Assembly: GCA_945877575.1 (NCBI GenBank)
Contig: CAMDUE010000005.1
Span: forward strand, 62,001-126,000
DNA from: Chitinophaga pinensis
GTDB lineage: Bacteria > Bacteroidota > Bacteroidia > NS11-12g > UBA955
Length of the DNA stretch: 64,000 nucleotides
Direction: 5' to 3'
Position numbers and translations under genes: made by a program. Shown here one piece after another: positions 48,455 to 55,459 of this stretch. The notes under the pieces are model-generated. The model saw only the letters and a program-made list of their open reading frames with translations, was not told the origin of the DNA and searched no databases. Position 1 is the stretch's first letter, and each line of letters begins with the position of its first letter.

Positions 48455-49217
48455 CAAACACCGAAGGCAATTTGCCTATTTCTATGCTCGTTTTTTTCCA
48501 CTGTCCAATGGTTTGGCTTAAAATCTGTTGGTTTTCGCCATGAAGGTCAAAAGAAATGGAAAGTTTAGCTTCTACGGGGAGCCATTTGATCAAGGCTTGG
48601 GCCGTTTTATCGCTTCGGTAAGGGGTTTCAATGAAGGTATGAGCGTATTTTTTCCAAACTAGGTTTGACAAAGATTTGACAAACGGGATGAATTCTTCGG
48701 TTTTAACCGGAAGGTATCCGTGAAAAATAAACTGCTGCCCGTTGAGTCCGCTAGATTGAATGGCCATGATGATGCTGTTGGGACCCACTAGCGGTAATAT
48801 GGTTCGATGGGTTCTATGTGCCCACGCCACAATTTTATTGCCTGGGTCAGCGATGCAAGGAATTCCGGCTTCCGATACTACGCCAATTTGAGCTTCGTTT
48901 TTGTGCTTATTGAGGAAGTCTTCAAGGTCTTGGGCCGCATAACCGCGTTCCAATTCAAAAATGATCAAATCATCTATAACCACGCCCAATTTAAGGTTGC
49001 TTATGAACCGTCTCAAGGTGCGGGCGTTTTCAGCCACCCATACCTTGGTAGTTTTTATGGCCTCGCCGTGGATGTTGGTGAAATATCCGTCCAAACTAAG
49101 TTCCCCAATGGGAAGTGGGAATAAAATAAGCTGTCGGTTTAGTTTCGATGGATTTTCAGGAGCATTCATATCTGCAAAAGTCGATATTTTGTGGAGTTCT
49201 CGCGTTGAAAATTTCAT
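48441..49217 (-). CDS. Tetrapyrrole-methylase-fold SAM methyltransferase (RsmI-like)
   Basis: The 258-residue protein has the SAM-binding fold of the tetrapyrrole methylase / RsmI family: LILFPLPIGE in place of the usual glycine-rich start, GVVSEAGIPCIADPGNKIVAWA and PLVGPNSIIMAIQSSG. RsmI methylates the ribose of C1402 in 16S rRNA. This is a shortened relative common in Bacteroidota, so the exact target is uncertain. Translation may start at Met17 (49169), which precedes the conserved region more closely. It is divergent from the DUF6787 gene. Confidence 0.82.
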   Translation of the reverse strand: MKFSTRELHKISTFADMNAPENPSKLNRQLILFPLPIGELSLDGYFTNIHGEAIKTTKVWVAENARTLRRFISNLKLGVVIDDLIIFELERGYAAQDLEDFLNKHKNEAQIGVVSEAGIPCIADPGNKIVAWAHRTHRTILPLVGPNSIIMAIQSSGLNGQQFIFHGYLPVKTEEFIPFVKSLSNLVWKKYAHTFIETPYRSDKTAQALIKWLPVEAKLSISFDLHGENQQILSQTIGQWKKTSIEIGKLPSVFVVGF

Positions 49218-49256
49218 GATTGTGTCATGCGGCTGTTAACATCCCCCAAAAGCAAG

Positions 49257-49264
49257 TAAATTTG
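49257..49264 (+). promoter_or_regulatory. -7 promoter box TAAATTTG, leaderless spacing
   Basis: TAAATTTG is an exact TAnnTTTG match ending 4 nt before the GTG start at 49269. It implies that transcription begins at the start codon of the DUF6787 gene. No strong -33 is visible. Confidence 0.55.
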
Positions 49265-49268
49265 CGCC

Positions 49269-49559
49269 GTGGGATTCCTCAAAAAATTACAAGAACGTTG
49301 GAAGGTTGATTCAACACTACAAGTGGTTTTGATCTTGGTGGTGTTTGCGCTGACTGGTTCAACGGTGGTATACATAAAGAAGTTCATTCAACCCCTGATG
49401 GGAGATCATTGGTGGTTTGATTTGGTTTATTACGTGGCCATTTTGCCCTTTTACAATTTGATTTTACTCATTTATGGGTTCATCTTTGGACAAGGGAATT
49501 ATTTTTTGGAGTTCGAGAAGCGATTTTTTCGCAGAATTTTTAGGAGAAAACAATCATGA
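49269..49559 (+). CDS. Small membrane protein (DUF6787-like)
   Basis: The 96-residue protein has two membrane helices (about residues 17-36, LQVVLILVVFALTGSTVVYI, and 48-73, FDLVYYVAILPFYNLILLIY) and a basic C-terminal tail (KRFFRRIFRRKQS). It resembles a short Bacteroidota membrane family of unknown function. The start is GTG 49269; no ATG occurs earlier in frame. It overlaps the mrp start by 4 nt, so the two genes are coupled. Confidence 0.75.
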   Translation: MGFLKKLQERWKVDSTLQVVLILVVFALTGSTVVYIKKFIQPLMGDHWWFDLVYYVAILPFYNLILLIYGFIFGQGNYFLEFEKRFFRRIFRRKQS

Positions 49560-50611
49560 GTATTTCGAAAGAAGCAGTCTTAAAAGCGCTGTCACACGTA
49601 GACGATCCAGACCTTCACAAAGATGTTGTGACCTTGGGGATGATTGAAAATTTGACCATTGAAGGGCTGAATGTTTCATTTGATTTGGTGTTGACCACAC
49701 CCGCATGTCCTATGAAAGACATGATGGTTTCTGCTTGCAAGAACGCGGTTGTTTACATGGTTGACGCTGCGGCGCAGGTACATGTAAACGCAACCAGCAG
49801 GGTGGTTCAAAACGAGCGCACCTCAGATACCTTGAGCGGTGTAAAGCAAGTCATTGCGGTGGCATCGGGAAAGGGCGGAGTGGGAAAGAGCACCGTTTCG
49901 GCTACACTGGCATTGGCATTGTCTAAATCAGGTGCCAAAGTAGGATTGTTAGACGCTGACATTTACGGACCGAGCATACCCACGTTATTTAAGGTTCATC
50001 AAGCTCCAGAAATGGTAGAATTGAACGGTAAAAACGTCATGAAGCCCATAGAATCGCATGGAATCAAATTGTTGAGCATAGGTTTTATGACGGCACCCGG
50101 ACAGGCGGTGGTTTGGCGCGGACCCATGATTTCATCGGCATTCAGACAATTTCTGAACGATGTTGATTGGGGTGATTTAGATTATTTGGTGATTGATCTT
50201 CCTCCGGGAACCGGCGATGTTCAAATTACTTTGGCTCAGCAGGCTCCATTATCGGGAATTGTTGTAGTAACTACCCCTCAAGAAATGGCCTTGACCGATG
50301 CCCGAAGGGCCATTGATATGTTCCAATTAGACAGCATTGCAAAGCCCATTTTGGGAGTGGTTGAGAATATGTCTTACTTCGTTCCGGATGACGATTTAAC
50401 AAAGAAATATCACATTTTTGGACAAGGAGGCGGACAAAAATTGGCTTCAGAGTTTGGGGTTCCTTTTTTGGGAGAGTTGCCACTAAGAACCGGAATAGGA
50501 CTGGCCGCTGATCAAGGAAATTGGGACTTTGACTTAGAAATCATGAAGCCTTACATGGCTTTGGCTGGAGAGGTTGCAAGACAAATTAGTTTAAAATCCG
50601 TATCTTTGTGA
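49556..50611 (+). CDS. mrp: Mrp/ApbC iron-sulfur cluster carrier ATPase
   Basis: The 351-residue protein has an N-terminal MIP18/DUF59 domain (residues 1-85, with TTPACPMKD) and a P-loop ATPase domain with the deviant Walker A GKGGVGKS at 105-112. It is predicted to bind and transfer Fe-S clusters. The C-terminal CxxC seen in many Mrp/ApbC proteins is missing: the equivalent place reads ENMSYFVPDDDLTKKYHIFG. I believe many Bacteroidota homologues share this. It is followed 1 nt later by a NifU-type scaffold, fitting an Fe-S role. Confidence 0.9.
   Translation: MSISKEAVLKALSHVDDPDLHKDVVTLGMIENLTIEGLNVSFDLVLTTPACPMKDMMVSACKNAVVYMVDAAAQVHVNATSRVVQNERTSDTLSGVKQVIAVASGKGGVGKSTVSATLALALSKSGAKVGLLDADIYGPSIPTLFKVHQAPEMVELNGKNVMKPIESHGIKLLSIGFMTAPGQAVVWRGPMISSAFRQFLNDVDWGDLDYLVIDLPPGTGDVQITLAQQAPLSGIVVVTTPQEMALTDARRAIDMFQLDSIAKPILGVVENMSYFVPDDDLTKKYHIFGQGGGQKLASEFGVPFLGELPLRTGIGLAADQGNWDFDLEIMKPYMALAGEVARQISLKSVSL
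50601..50608 (+). promoter_or_regulatory. -7 promoter box TATCTTTG inside the end of mrp
   Basis: TATCTTTG matches TAnnTTTG and ends 4 nt before ATG 50613. It is formed by the last sense codons of mrp, so the scaffold gene may have a leaderless transcript of its own besides read-through from mrp. Confidence 0.5.
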
Positions 50612-50612
50612 T

Positions 50613-50852
50613 ATGCAATTATCTCAACAAATTGAAGCCGTACTCGAAACCATAAGACCCTATTTACAGGCCGATGGTGGAGATGTTGAATTGGTTGAAA
50701 TACAAGAAAATAGAGATGTTGTATTGCGCTTGACGGGTGCTTGTAGCAGCTGTGCGATGAGTGAAATGACCATGACCGCAGGGGTGGAAGAGTCTTTGAG
50801 AAGATCCATTCCAGACCTCGGTAAAATCATTGCATTGAAAGAAGGTCAATAA
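50613..50852 (+). CDS. NifU C-terminal-domain Fe-S scaffold
   Basis: The 79-residue protein is a stand-alone Nfu domain: LETIRPYLQADGGDVELVEI, then the cluster-binding CSSC at residues 44-47. It is expected to hold and pass a 4Fe-4S cluster between subunits of a dimer. It directly follows mrp. Length is normal for stand-alone Nfu proteins. Confidence 0.93.
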   Translation: MQLSQQIEAVLETIRPYLQADGGDVELVEIQENRDVVLRLTGACSSCAMSEMTMTAGVEESLRRSIPDLGKIIALKEGQ

Positions 50853-50853
50853 T

Positions 50854-51429
50854 TCAATTAAGTTCTTCCTGGGTGATTCGTTGGGTTTCGAGCATGCCTT
50901 GTTCCCAATGTTCTTTGCAACGTGCCTCGTAGGAGTTATTATGTCCTACCACCACCAATTCATTGGTTAAGCTGGTGCGATACGTGTAGAAAGCACTTTT
51001 TTGGCACACATGGCATTTGGCACTGAGTTCCACTTTTTCTGTAGCCAGTTTTTTGAGGGATTTCATGGGACCGAAATCTCTATTCATGTAGTCTTTGTCA
51101 AGTCCTGCTGCAATTACCTTGATTCCGTTCATCATCATTTCACCAATGACTTCAATGATGTAGGGCCCTAAGAACTGAACTTCGTCAATATATACCTCTT
51201 TAATTTGGGGTGTGATCAGGGGGAAAATCTCTTCCGCTTTTGAAATTCGATGTCCAGTCATTTGAAGTCCGGTGTGTGAACTCACTTTTCCTTCGGAATA
51301 ACGGTTATCGATTAAAGGTTTAACAACTAATTTTTCGTTGATATCTAGGGGACTATCGTTGTAGAACCCTATTAAATGCGTGGTTTTCCCCGCAAACATA
51401 CACCCAAAAATTAGTGTAAAATCTCTCAT
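50854..51429 (-). CDS. Thymidine kinase (class II), divergent
   Basis: The 191-residue protein has the class II thymidine kinase layout: P-loop GCMFAGKTT (residues 9-17, usually GPMFSGKT), Walker B VYIDEVQFL (Asp81-Glu82), the lasso-type YMNRDFGPM and a zinc site from Cys138, Cys141, Cys170 and His173. The catalytic Glu is present. Substitutions in the P-loop and overall divergence suggest a Bacteroidota-specific variant or second copy. I start at ATG 51429; a longer reading up to 51552 would overlap the divergent gene and lacks family similarity. Confidence 0.83.
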   Translation of the reverse strand: MRDFTLIFGCMFAGKTTHLIGFYNDSPLDINEKLVVKPLIDNRYSEGKVSSHTGLQMTGHRISKAEEIFPLITPQIKEVYIDEVQFLGPYIIEVIGEMMMNGIKVIAAGLDKDYMNRDFGPMKSLKKLATEKVELSAKCHVCQKSAFYTYRTSLTNELVVVGHNNSYEARCKEHWEQGMLETQRITQEELN

Positions 51430-51487
51430 GAATGGTATTGAATTGAGGCGTAAATTTCCCGAAAATTTTTCATAATATCCTAATAAC

Positions 51488-52282
51488 ATGAATCCGCGAA
51501 TCCACGAAATCATCGGTACCTTGCAATTGTTGAACGAGGAACTCCAACACAATCAAGGAAGTGGCGAAGTTTTGGGCAAGATAAAACTTTTTTCTGCACA
51601 GCTTTATTTAGAATCTGACATGGAATTGATTGCTGTTGGGAGAGAAGCAAACACAATAGAAAACATAGAACCTGAATTTCCAGATCCAGTACCCAGTACC
51701 ATGGACCATGTACCAGGTACCATAGACCCGGTACCTAGTACCATAGACCCGGTACCCAGTACCATGGACCATGTACCAAGTACCATAGACCATGTACCAA
51801 GTACCATAGACCATGTACCAGGTACCATAGTAGAAGATTTGCAAAAATTGCAACCCAGCTTGTTCGGATTTGAGCCCGAAATGGAAGATGAATTGGTGAT
51901 TGAAGAGGAGGAAATACCGGTTTTTGAAGCGCCAAAAAGCAGTGGAATAGAATTGATTATTAAAAAACAAGAGGTTGAAAATATTGATAATCAAGAAAAT
52001 AAAACTTCCAGTGCTCCGTCATCCAAAGAAATCACTCCTGATGCCATTAAGCAGGCAAATGAAGTGCTTTCCATGTTCTCTTTGTCTAGAAGGTTTGAAT
52101 TTGCCAATTTTCTTTTTGGCGGAGATATGCAGAAATTTACCACCTTTATCTGTGAAATGATCTTGGCTCAGCCAGGAGATGAGAGAGAAGATGTGTTCGA
52201 GTCTTGGTATGAGCGATTTGATTGGAAACGCCGCGATGAATCAGCCAGCGACTTGAAACGCAATCTGCGCAAGATGATGTAA
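51488..52282 (+). CDS. Hypothetical protein with in-frame heptapeptide array
   Basis: The 264-residue protein has a short N-terminal helical part (about 1-60), a 49-residue repeat of seven heptapeptides (66-114, units such as DPVPSTI and DHVPGTI), an acidic linker (FEPEMEDELVIEEEEIPVFE) and a conserved C-terminal domain (about 180-264, FSLSRRFEFANFLFGGDMQK, MILAQ, RFDWKRRDESASDLKR). The C-terminal domain resembles small Bacteroidota proteins of unknown function. No signal or membrane helix is seen. The repeat comes from an array of 21 DNA heptamers, which keeps the frame because it is a multiple of three. Confidence 0.75.
   Translation: MNPRIHEIIGTLQLLNEELQHNQGSGEVLGKIKLFSAQLYLESDMELIAVGREANTIENIEPEFPDPVPSTMDHVPGTIDPVPSTIDPVPSTMDHVPSTIDHVPSTIDHVPGTIVEDLQKLQPSLFGFEPEMEDELVIEEEEIPVFEAPKSSGIELIIKKQEVENIDNQENKTSSAPSSKEITPDAIKQANEVLSMFSLSRRFEFANFLFGGDMQKFTTFICEMILAQPGDEREDVFESWYERFDWKRRDESASDLKRNLRKMM
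51685..51831 (+). repeat. Heptamer array B (21 units) inside a gene
   Basis: Twenty-one contiguous 7-bp units, mainly CCATAGA, CCATGTA, CCAAGTA, CCAGGTA, CCCGGTA, CCCAGTA and CCATGGA, all in plus orientation. Three heptamers make 21 bp, or seven codons. Words CCCGGTA and CCCAGTA also occur in array A, and CCAAGTA and CCATGTA in array C. Confidence 0.95.
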
Positions 52283-52327
52283 TCTTCCCGTTTTGTTCTC
52301 TTTCCATTTTCAGATGAAACTGAAATT

Positions 52328-53821
52328 GTGAAAGAGATTATGTTGAGGTTTGATTTAAAATATCCATTAGTAGTTCCTGTGTTGATGCTCATTCTGGGCA
52401 TTGTTGCAGCTAGGATTTGGGTTTGGCCAACGAGTCTAGGCTATTTATTCCTATTGCCTTTGCCGGTTTTCTTTTGGCTGGTTAAAATTAGAGGTCCGTC
52501 TATTTTCTTGGGATTCTTTTTTATTGGCTTTGGGAACTTAACCCTCCAAAATCAACGCGAGCAATTGTTTTATTTAAAACTAGCAAATGCTCGGGCATTG
52601 TGGGTACAAGCCACCGGAAATCCCAAAAAGGTGGAGGTTAAATGGGTGGTTTTTCAACCTCGAGAATTGGTGAGATGCGAGGGTGTTGTAAACGTCAATT
52701 ACCATGAACAATTTAAATCCAAACAATCTTTTTGGATTCATCCCCAGAAAATGGAGTGGGATCAGAATCAGTCCCTCAAGCTTTATACGTATACTTTTAG
52801 AAATTATACTCCCATCAATTGGAGTGCTTCTCTAGATGCTTTCCGAAATGGTGTTTTGAATCAAATTTTTGGACTCAGTAAAAGGTTTTTAACCCCAAAG
52901 GCCCATGCTTGGTATTTGGCCTTGATTTGGGGCGAACGTTCAGAATTAGAGAAAACCGATCAAATGGCTTTTCAGAAATTGGGATTGGCCCACGTAATTT
53001 CGGTATCAGGAATGCATTTGGCATTGGTGTTCAATTTGTTGAGTTTGCCATTTACGATGTTTGAAAAGCGTTATCGAAATGTCGCTAAATTCAAATGGGT
53101 TCTTCTTCCGTTCGTTTGGATTTATACTTTTTTGACGCCCATGTCGCCCCCGGTAGTTAGGGCGGCCATATCTCTATCGATGTTGGTTATGGCGAAATCA
53201 GTTTTTTACCGAAGGGTGAGAAGTCCTGATGTGTATTTTTCGGTGTTGTTCATTTATCTGTTGTGGGATCCGAACGTGCTTTTTGATATTGGATTTCAAC
53301 TTTCTCTTTTGGCCATGTGGGGCATCGTCTTTTTGGTGCCCAGTTATTTGAGGCGATTTGAAGAATCTCACTCTGTGATTCAATGGTTGGCAAATACGGT
53401 GGTGGTGTCAATCATTTGCACATTGACTACTGTGCCCATCATTTTTAAGGAGTTTGAGCAACTTTCGTTGTGGTTTTTGGTCGGAAATTTGTTGCTCATG
53501 CCGTTGTTTAATTGGCTAATTTATGGCTCTGCCTTTTTCTTTATCTTGGGATTTAGCGAAGTTTTGCTCAAGTATTTTGCCTGTATTATCAATCATTTCA
53601 TTCAATTTATAGATTTCTTAATGCTGCAATTTGCGCAACTTCCCAATCTTTATTTGTACAGTCCCCGTTGGGGTTGGACTGAATTTCTGTTGTTTCTTTT
53701 GGTGGTTGTTTTTTGGACATTTTATAGAGAAGAAAAAGTGATATTTTGGAGACAACTTTGCCTGTTTGCACTCTTTGTAATGAGCGTTGAGTACAGCATT
53801 GCATTGTATATTTGTGATTAA
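52328..53821 (+). CDS. ComEC/Rec2-type DNA-uptake channel
   Basis: The 497-residue protein has an N-terminal DUF4131-like region with two or three membrane helices and a Competence domain (about residues 180-440) with the signature WGERSELEKTDQMAFQKLGL followed by AHVISVSGMHLALV. Several further helices follow. The C-terminal beta-lactamase-like domain of long ComEC proteins is absent, as in some homologues. It is expected to carry single-stranded DNA across the inner membrane. GTG 52328 or ATG 52340 may be the start. Confidence 0.88.
   Translation: MKEIMLRFDLKYPLVVPVLMLILGIVAARIWVWPTSLGYLFLLPLPVFFWLVKIRGPSIFLGFFFIGFGNLTLQNQREQLFYLKLANARALWVQATGNPKKVEVKWVVFQPRELVRCEGVVNVNYHEQFKSKQSFWIHPQKMEWDQNQSLKLYTYTFRNYTPINWSASLDAFRNGVLNQIFGLSKRFLTPKAHAWYLALIWGERSELEKTDQMAFQKLGLAHVISVSGMHLALVFNLLSLPFTMFEKRYRNVAKFKWVLLPFVWIYTFLTPMSPPVVRAAISLSMLVMAKSVFYRRVRSPDVYFSVLFIYLLWDPNVLFDIGFQLSLLAMWGIVFLVPSYLRRFEESHSVIQWLANTVVVSIICTLTTVPIIFKEFEQLSLWFLVGNLLLMPLFNWLIYGSAFFFILGFSEVLLKYFACIINHFIQFIDFLMLQFAQLPNLYLYSPRWGWTEFLLFLLVVVFWTFYREEKVIFWRQLCLFALFVMSVEYSIALYICD
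53787..53814 (+). promoter_or_regulatory. Promoter before the enoyl-CoA hydratase gene
   Basis: TTG (53787-53789) and TATATTTG (53807-53814) are 17 nt apart, and the box ends 9 nt before ATG 53824. It lies inside the end of the comEC gene and would give the next two genes their own transcription. Confidence 0.55.
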
Positions 53822-53823
53822 TT

Positions 53824-54594
53824 ATGAGCAATCAATGGGTAATTGTTGAAATCAAAGGCCAAATCGCCGAGGTCATTATGAATAGACCTGAAAAGAGGAA
53901 TGCACTGAATCCCGATTTGGTTTTGGAATTGACCGCCGCATTTGAAGCTTTGAATGAAAATGCTGAGGTGAGATTGATTGTTCTAAAGTCGAAGGAAGGA
54001 GCTTTTTGTGCGGGTGCCGATTTGTCGTACTTGAAATCATTGAGCCAATTTACTCATCAGGAGAATATTGAGGATTCTACCCGGTTGAAGAATTTGTTTG
54101 AACTCATTTATCATTGTTCAAAGATTACGGTTTCTCAGGTTGAGGGCCCAGCTCTTGCCGGAGGATGTGGACTCGCATTTTTGGCGGATTTTTGTTTTGC
54201 GACCCCCAGTTCAACTTTTGGATACACTGAAGCGCGCATTGGATTTATTCCTGCCTTGGTGATGGTCTATTTAAAAGAAAAGTTGAATCAAAACCAGATG
54301 AACGAGTGGTTGTTGACGGCTCAAATTTTTTCAGCAGACAAGGCTTACAAAGACGGATTGGTTTATGTCGTAGACGAAAATATTGGCCAAAAGGTAAATG
54401 AATTCGCCGCTCAATTATTGAAATCAGTGAGTTCTGAATCTACCTTGAGAATCAAATCTATGATGAGAAATATGCCATCCAATTGGAATGAATCATTAGT
54501 GTATGCAGCTGAGCAAAACGCATTGGCCCGTAAAACCGATGATTGTCAAAAAGGGGTATCGGCATTTTTGAATAAGGAGAAGATTTCATGGTAA
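53824..54594 (+). CDS. Enoyl-CoA hydratase/isomerase family
   Basis: The 256-residue crotonase-fold protein has the two oxyanion-hole segments FCAGADLSYL (about 61-70) and VEGPALAGGCGLAF (about 106-119), then FGYTEARIGFIPALV, where the second catalytic acid is usually found. It hydrates or isomerises unsaturated acyl-CoA in fatty- or amino-acid breakdown; methylglutaconyl-CoA hydratase is one possibility. The acyl-CoA dehydrogenase gene at 45-46 kb could act in the same pathway. Its last 7 nt overlap the TatD gene. Confidence 0.88.
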   Translation: MSNQWVIVEIKGQIAEVIMNRPEKRNALNPDLVLELTAAFEALNENAEVRLIVLKSKEGAFCAGADLSYLKSLSQFTHQENIEDSTRLKNLFELIYHCSKITVSQVEGPALAGGCGLAFLADFCFATPSSTFGYTEARIGFIPALVMVYLKEKLNQNQMNEWLLTAQIFSADKAYKDGLVYVVDENIGQKVNEFAAQLLKSVSSESTLRIKSMMRNMPSNWNESLVYAAEQNALARKTDDCQKGVSAFLNKEKISW

Positions 54595-55355
54595 AATTGG
54601 TAGATACTCATTGTCATTTGTACAGTGAAGAATTCAACGAAGACAGAATATCCGCGGTAGCTAAAAGCATCGAAATGGGGGTGAATAGAGTCTTGCTTCC
54701 CAACATTGATATGGATAGTATTGGGGTAATGCACGACTTGGAAGATCAATATCCTGAGAACTGTTTTTCAATGATGGGGTTGCATCCATGTTATGTCAAA
54801 GAAGATTTTAAGAAGGATTTGGAGGTAATGTATGCTTGGTTTGATAAGCGAAAATACGTGGGAGTGGGAGAGACGGGAATGGATTTGTATTGGGATAAGT
54901 CTACGCAAGCGTGGCAAGAAGAGTCGTTGAATATTCAGATAGAGTGGGCCATCGAAAAGGGGTTGGCTATGTCATTGCACACCAGAAATGCAACTCTGGA
55001 GGTGATAAAAGTCCTAAAGCCATACAAGGGAAAGGTTCAAGGAGTGTTTCATTGTTTTTCCGAAAGTAAAGAGTTGGCCGATGAAATCATCAAATTGGGC
55101 TTCTATCTAGGAATTGGTGGTGTAGTGACCTTCAAAAATGCGGGTATTTCGCAAGTGGTGGCAGAATTGGGCATTGAAAAATTGGTGCTTGAAACAGATA
55201 GTCCTTATTTGGCGCCGGTTCCATACAGAGGGAAGCGCAACGAGCCATCCTATACCCGTTATGTAGCCGAGAAAGTGGCAGATGTTACGGGTGAAAGCCT
55301 GTTGAAAGTGGCGGAGGTAACTTCTCGGAATGCAGAACAGCTTTTTGGAGTGTGA
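54588..55355 (+). CDS. TatD-family metal-dependent hydrolase/DNase
   Basis: The 255-residue protein has the TatD metal ligands: DTHCHLYS (residues 6-13), the Glu of GVGETGMD, HTRNA, HCFSES and the Asp of ETDSPYLAP. These form the two-metal centre of TatD deoxyribonucleases. The family acts in DNA repair or degradation; the exact substrate is not clear. The stop codon TGA lies within the palindrome that precedes the sulfur island. Confidence 0.92.
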   Translation: MVKLVDTHCHLYSEEFNEDRISAVAKSIEMGVNRVLLPNIDMDSIGVMHDLEDQYPENCFSMMGLHPCYVKEDFKKDLEVMYAWFDKRKYVGVGETGMDLYWDKSTQAWQEESLNIQIEWAIEKGLAMSLHTRNATLEVIKVLKPYKGKVQGVFHCFSESKELADEIIKLGFYLGIGGVVTFKNAGISQVVAELGIEKLVLETDSPYLAPVPYRGKRNEPSYTRYVAEKVADVTGESLLKVAEVTSRNAEQLFGV

Positions 55356-55366
55356 TAAATATCACA
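55351..55366 (+). promoter_or_regulatory. CRP/FNR-family palindrome upstream of soxB
   Basis: TGTGATA and TATCACA flank AA, giving the exact pattern TGTGA-N6-TCACA recognised by CRP-type regulators. Its centre is 41.5 bp before the start site predicted from the -7 box at 55388-55395, the standard place for an activator that contacts RNA polymerase (class II). Confidence 0.6.
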
Positions 55367-55387
55367 GAGTTTTCAATTTCTTTTAAT

Positions 55388-55395
55388 CATCTTTG
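55388..55395 (+). promoter_or_regulatory. -7-like box CATCTTTG for the sulfur island
   Basis: CATCTTTG differs from TAnnTTTG at the first base. No -33 element precedes it, which fits an activator-dependent promoter together with the palindrome at 55351-55366. The predicted start is near 55400, leaving a leader of about 60 nt. Confidence 0.4.
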
Positions 55396-55459
55396 AATTT
55401 CGCGATTTTTCAGCAATTCCTATGGTGGCTAGAAAATTGAAAATGTTTAAAGTGAATAT

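Noticed and set aside
51430-51552. Upstream extension of the thymidine kinase gene
   Set aside because: The added 41 residues lie antisense to the start of the neighbouring gene, and the family N-terminus begins at MRDFTLIFG.
51604-51994. Minus-strand open frames across array B
   Set aside because: Translations such as repeated GTWYMV come from the repeat. The plus-strand gene has the conserved C-terminal domain.
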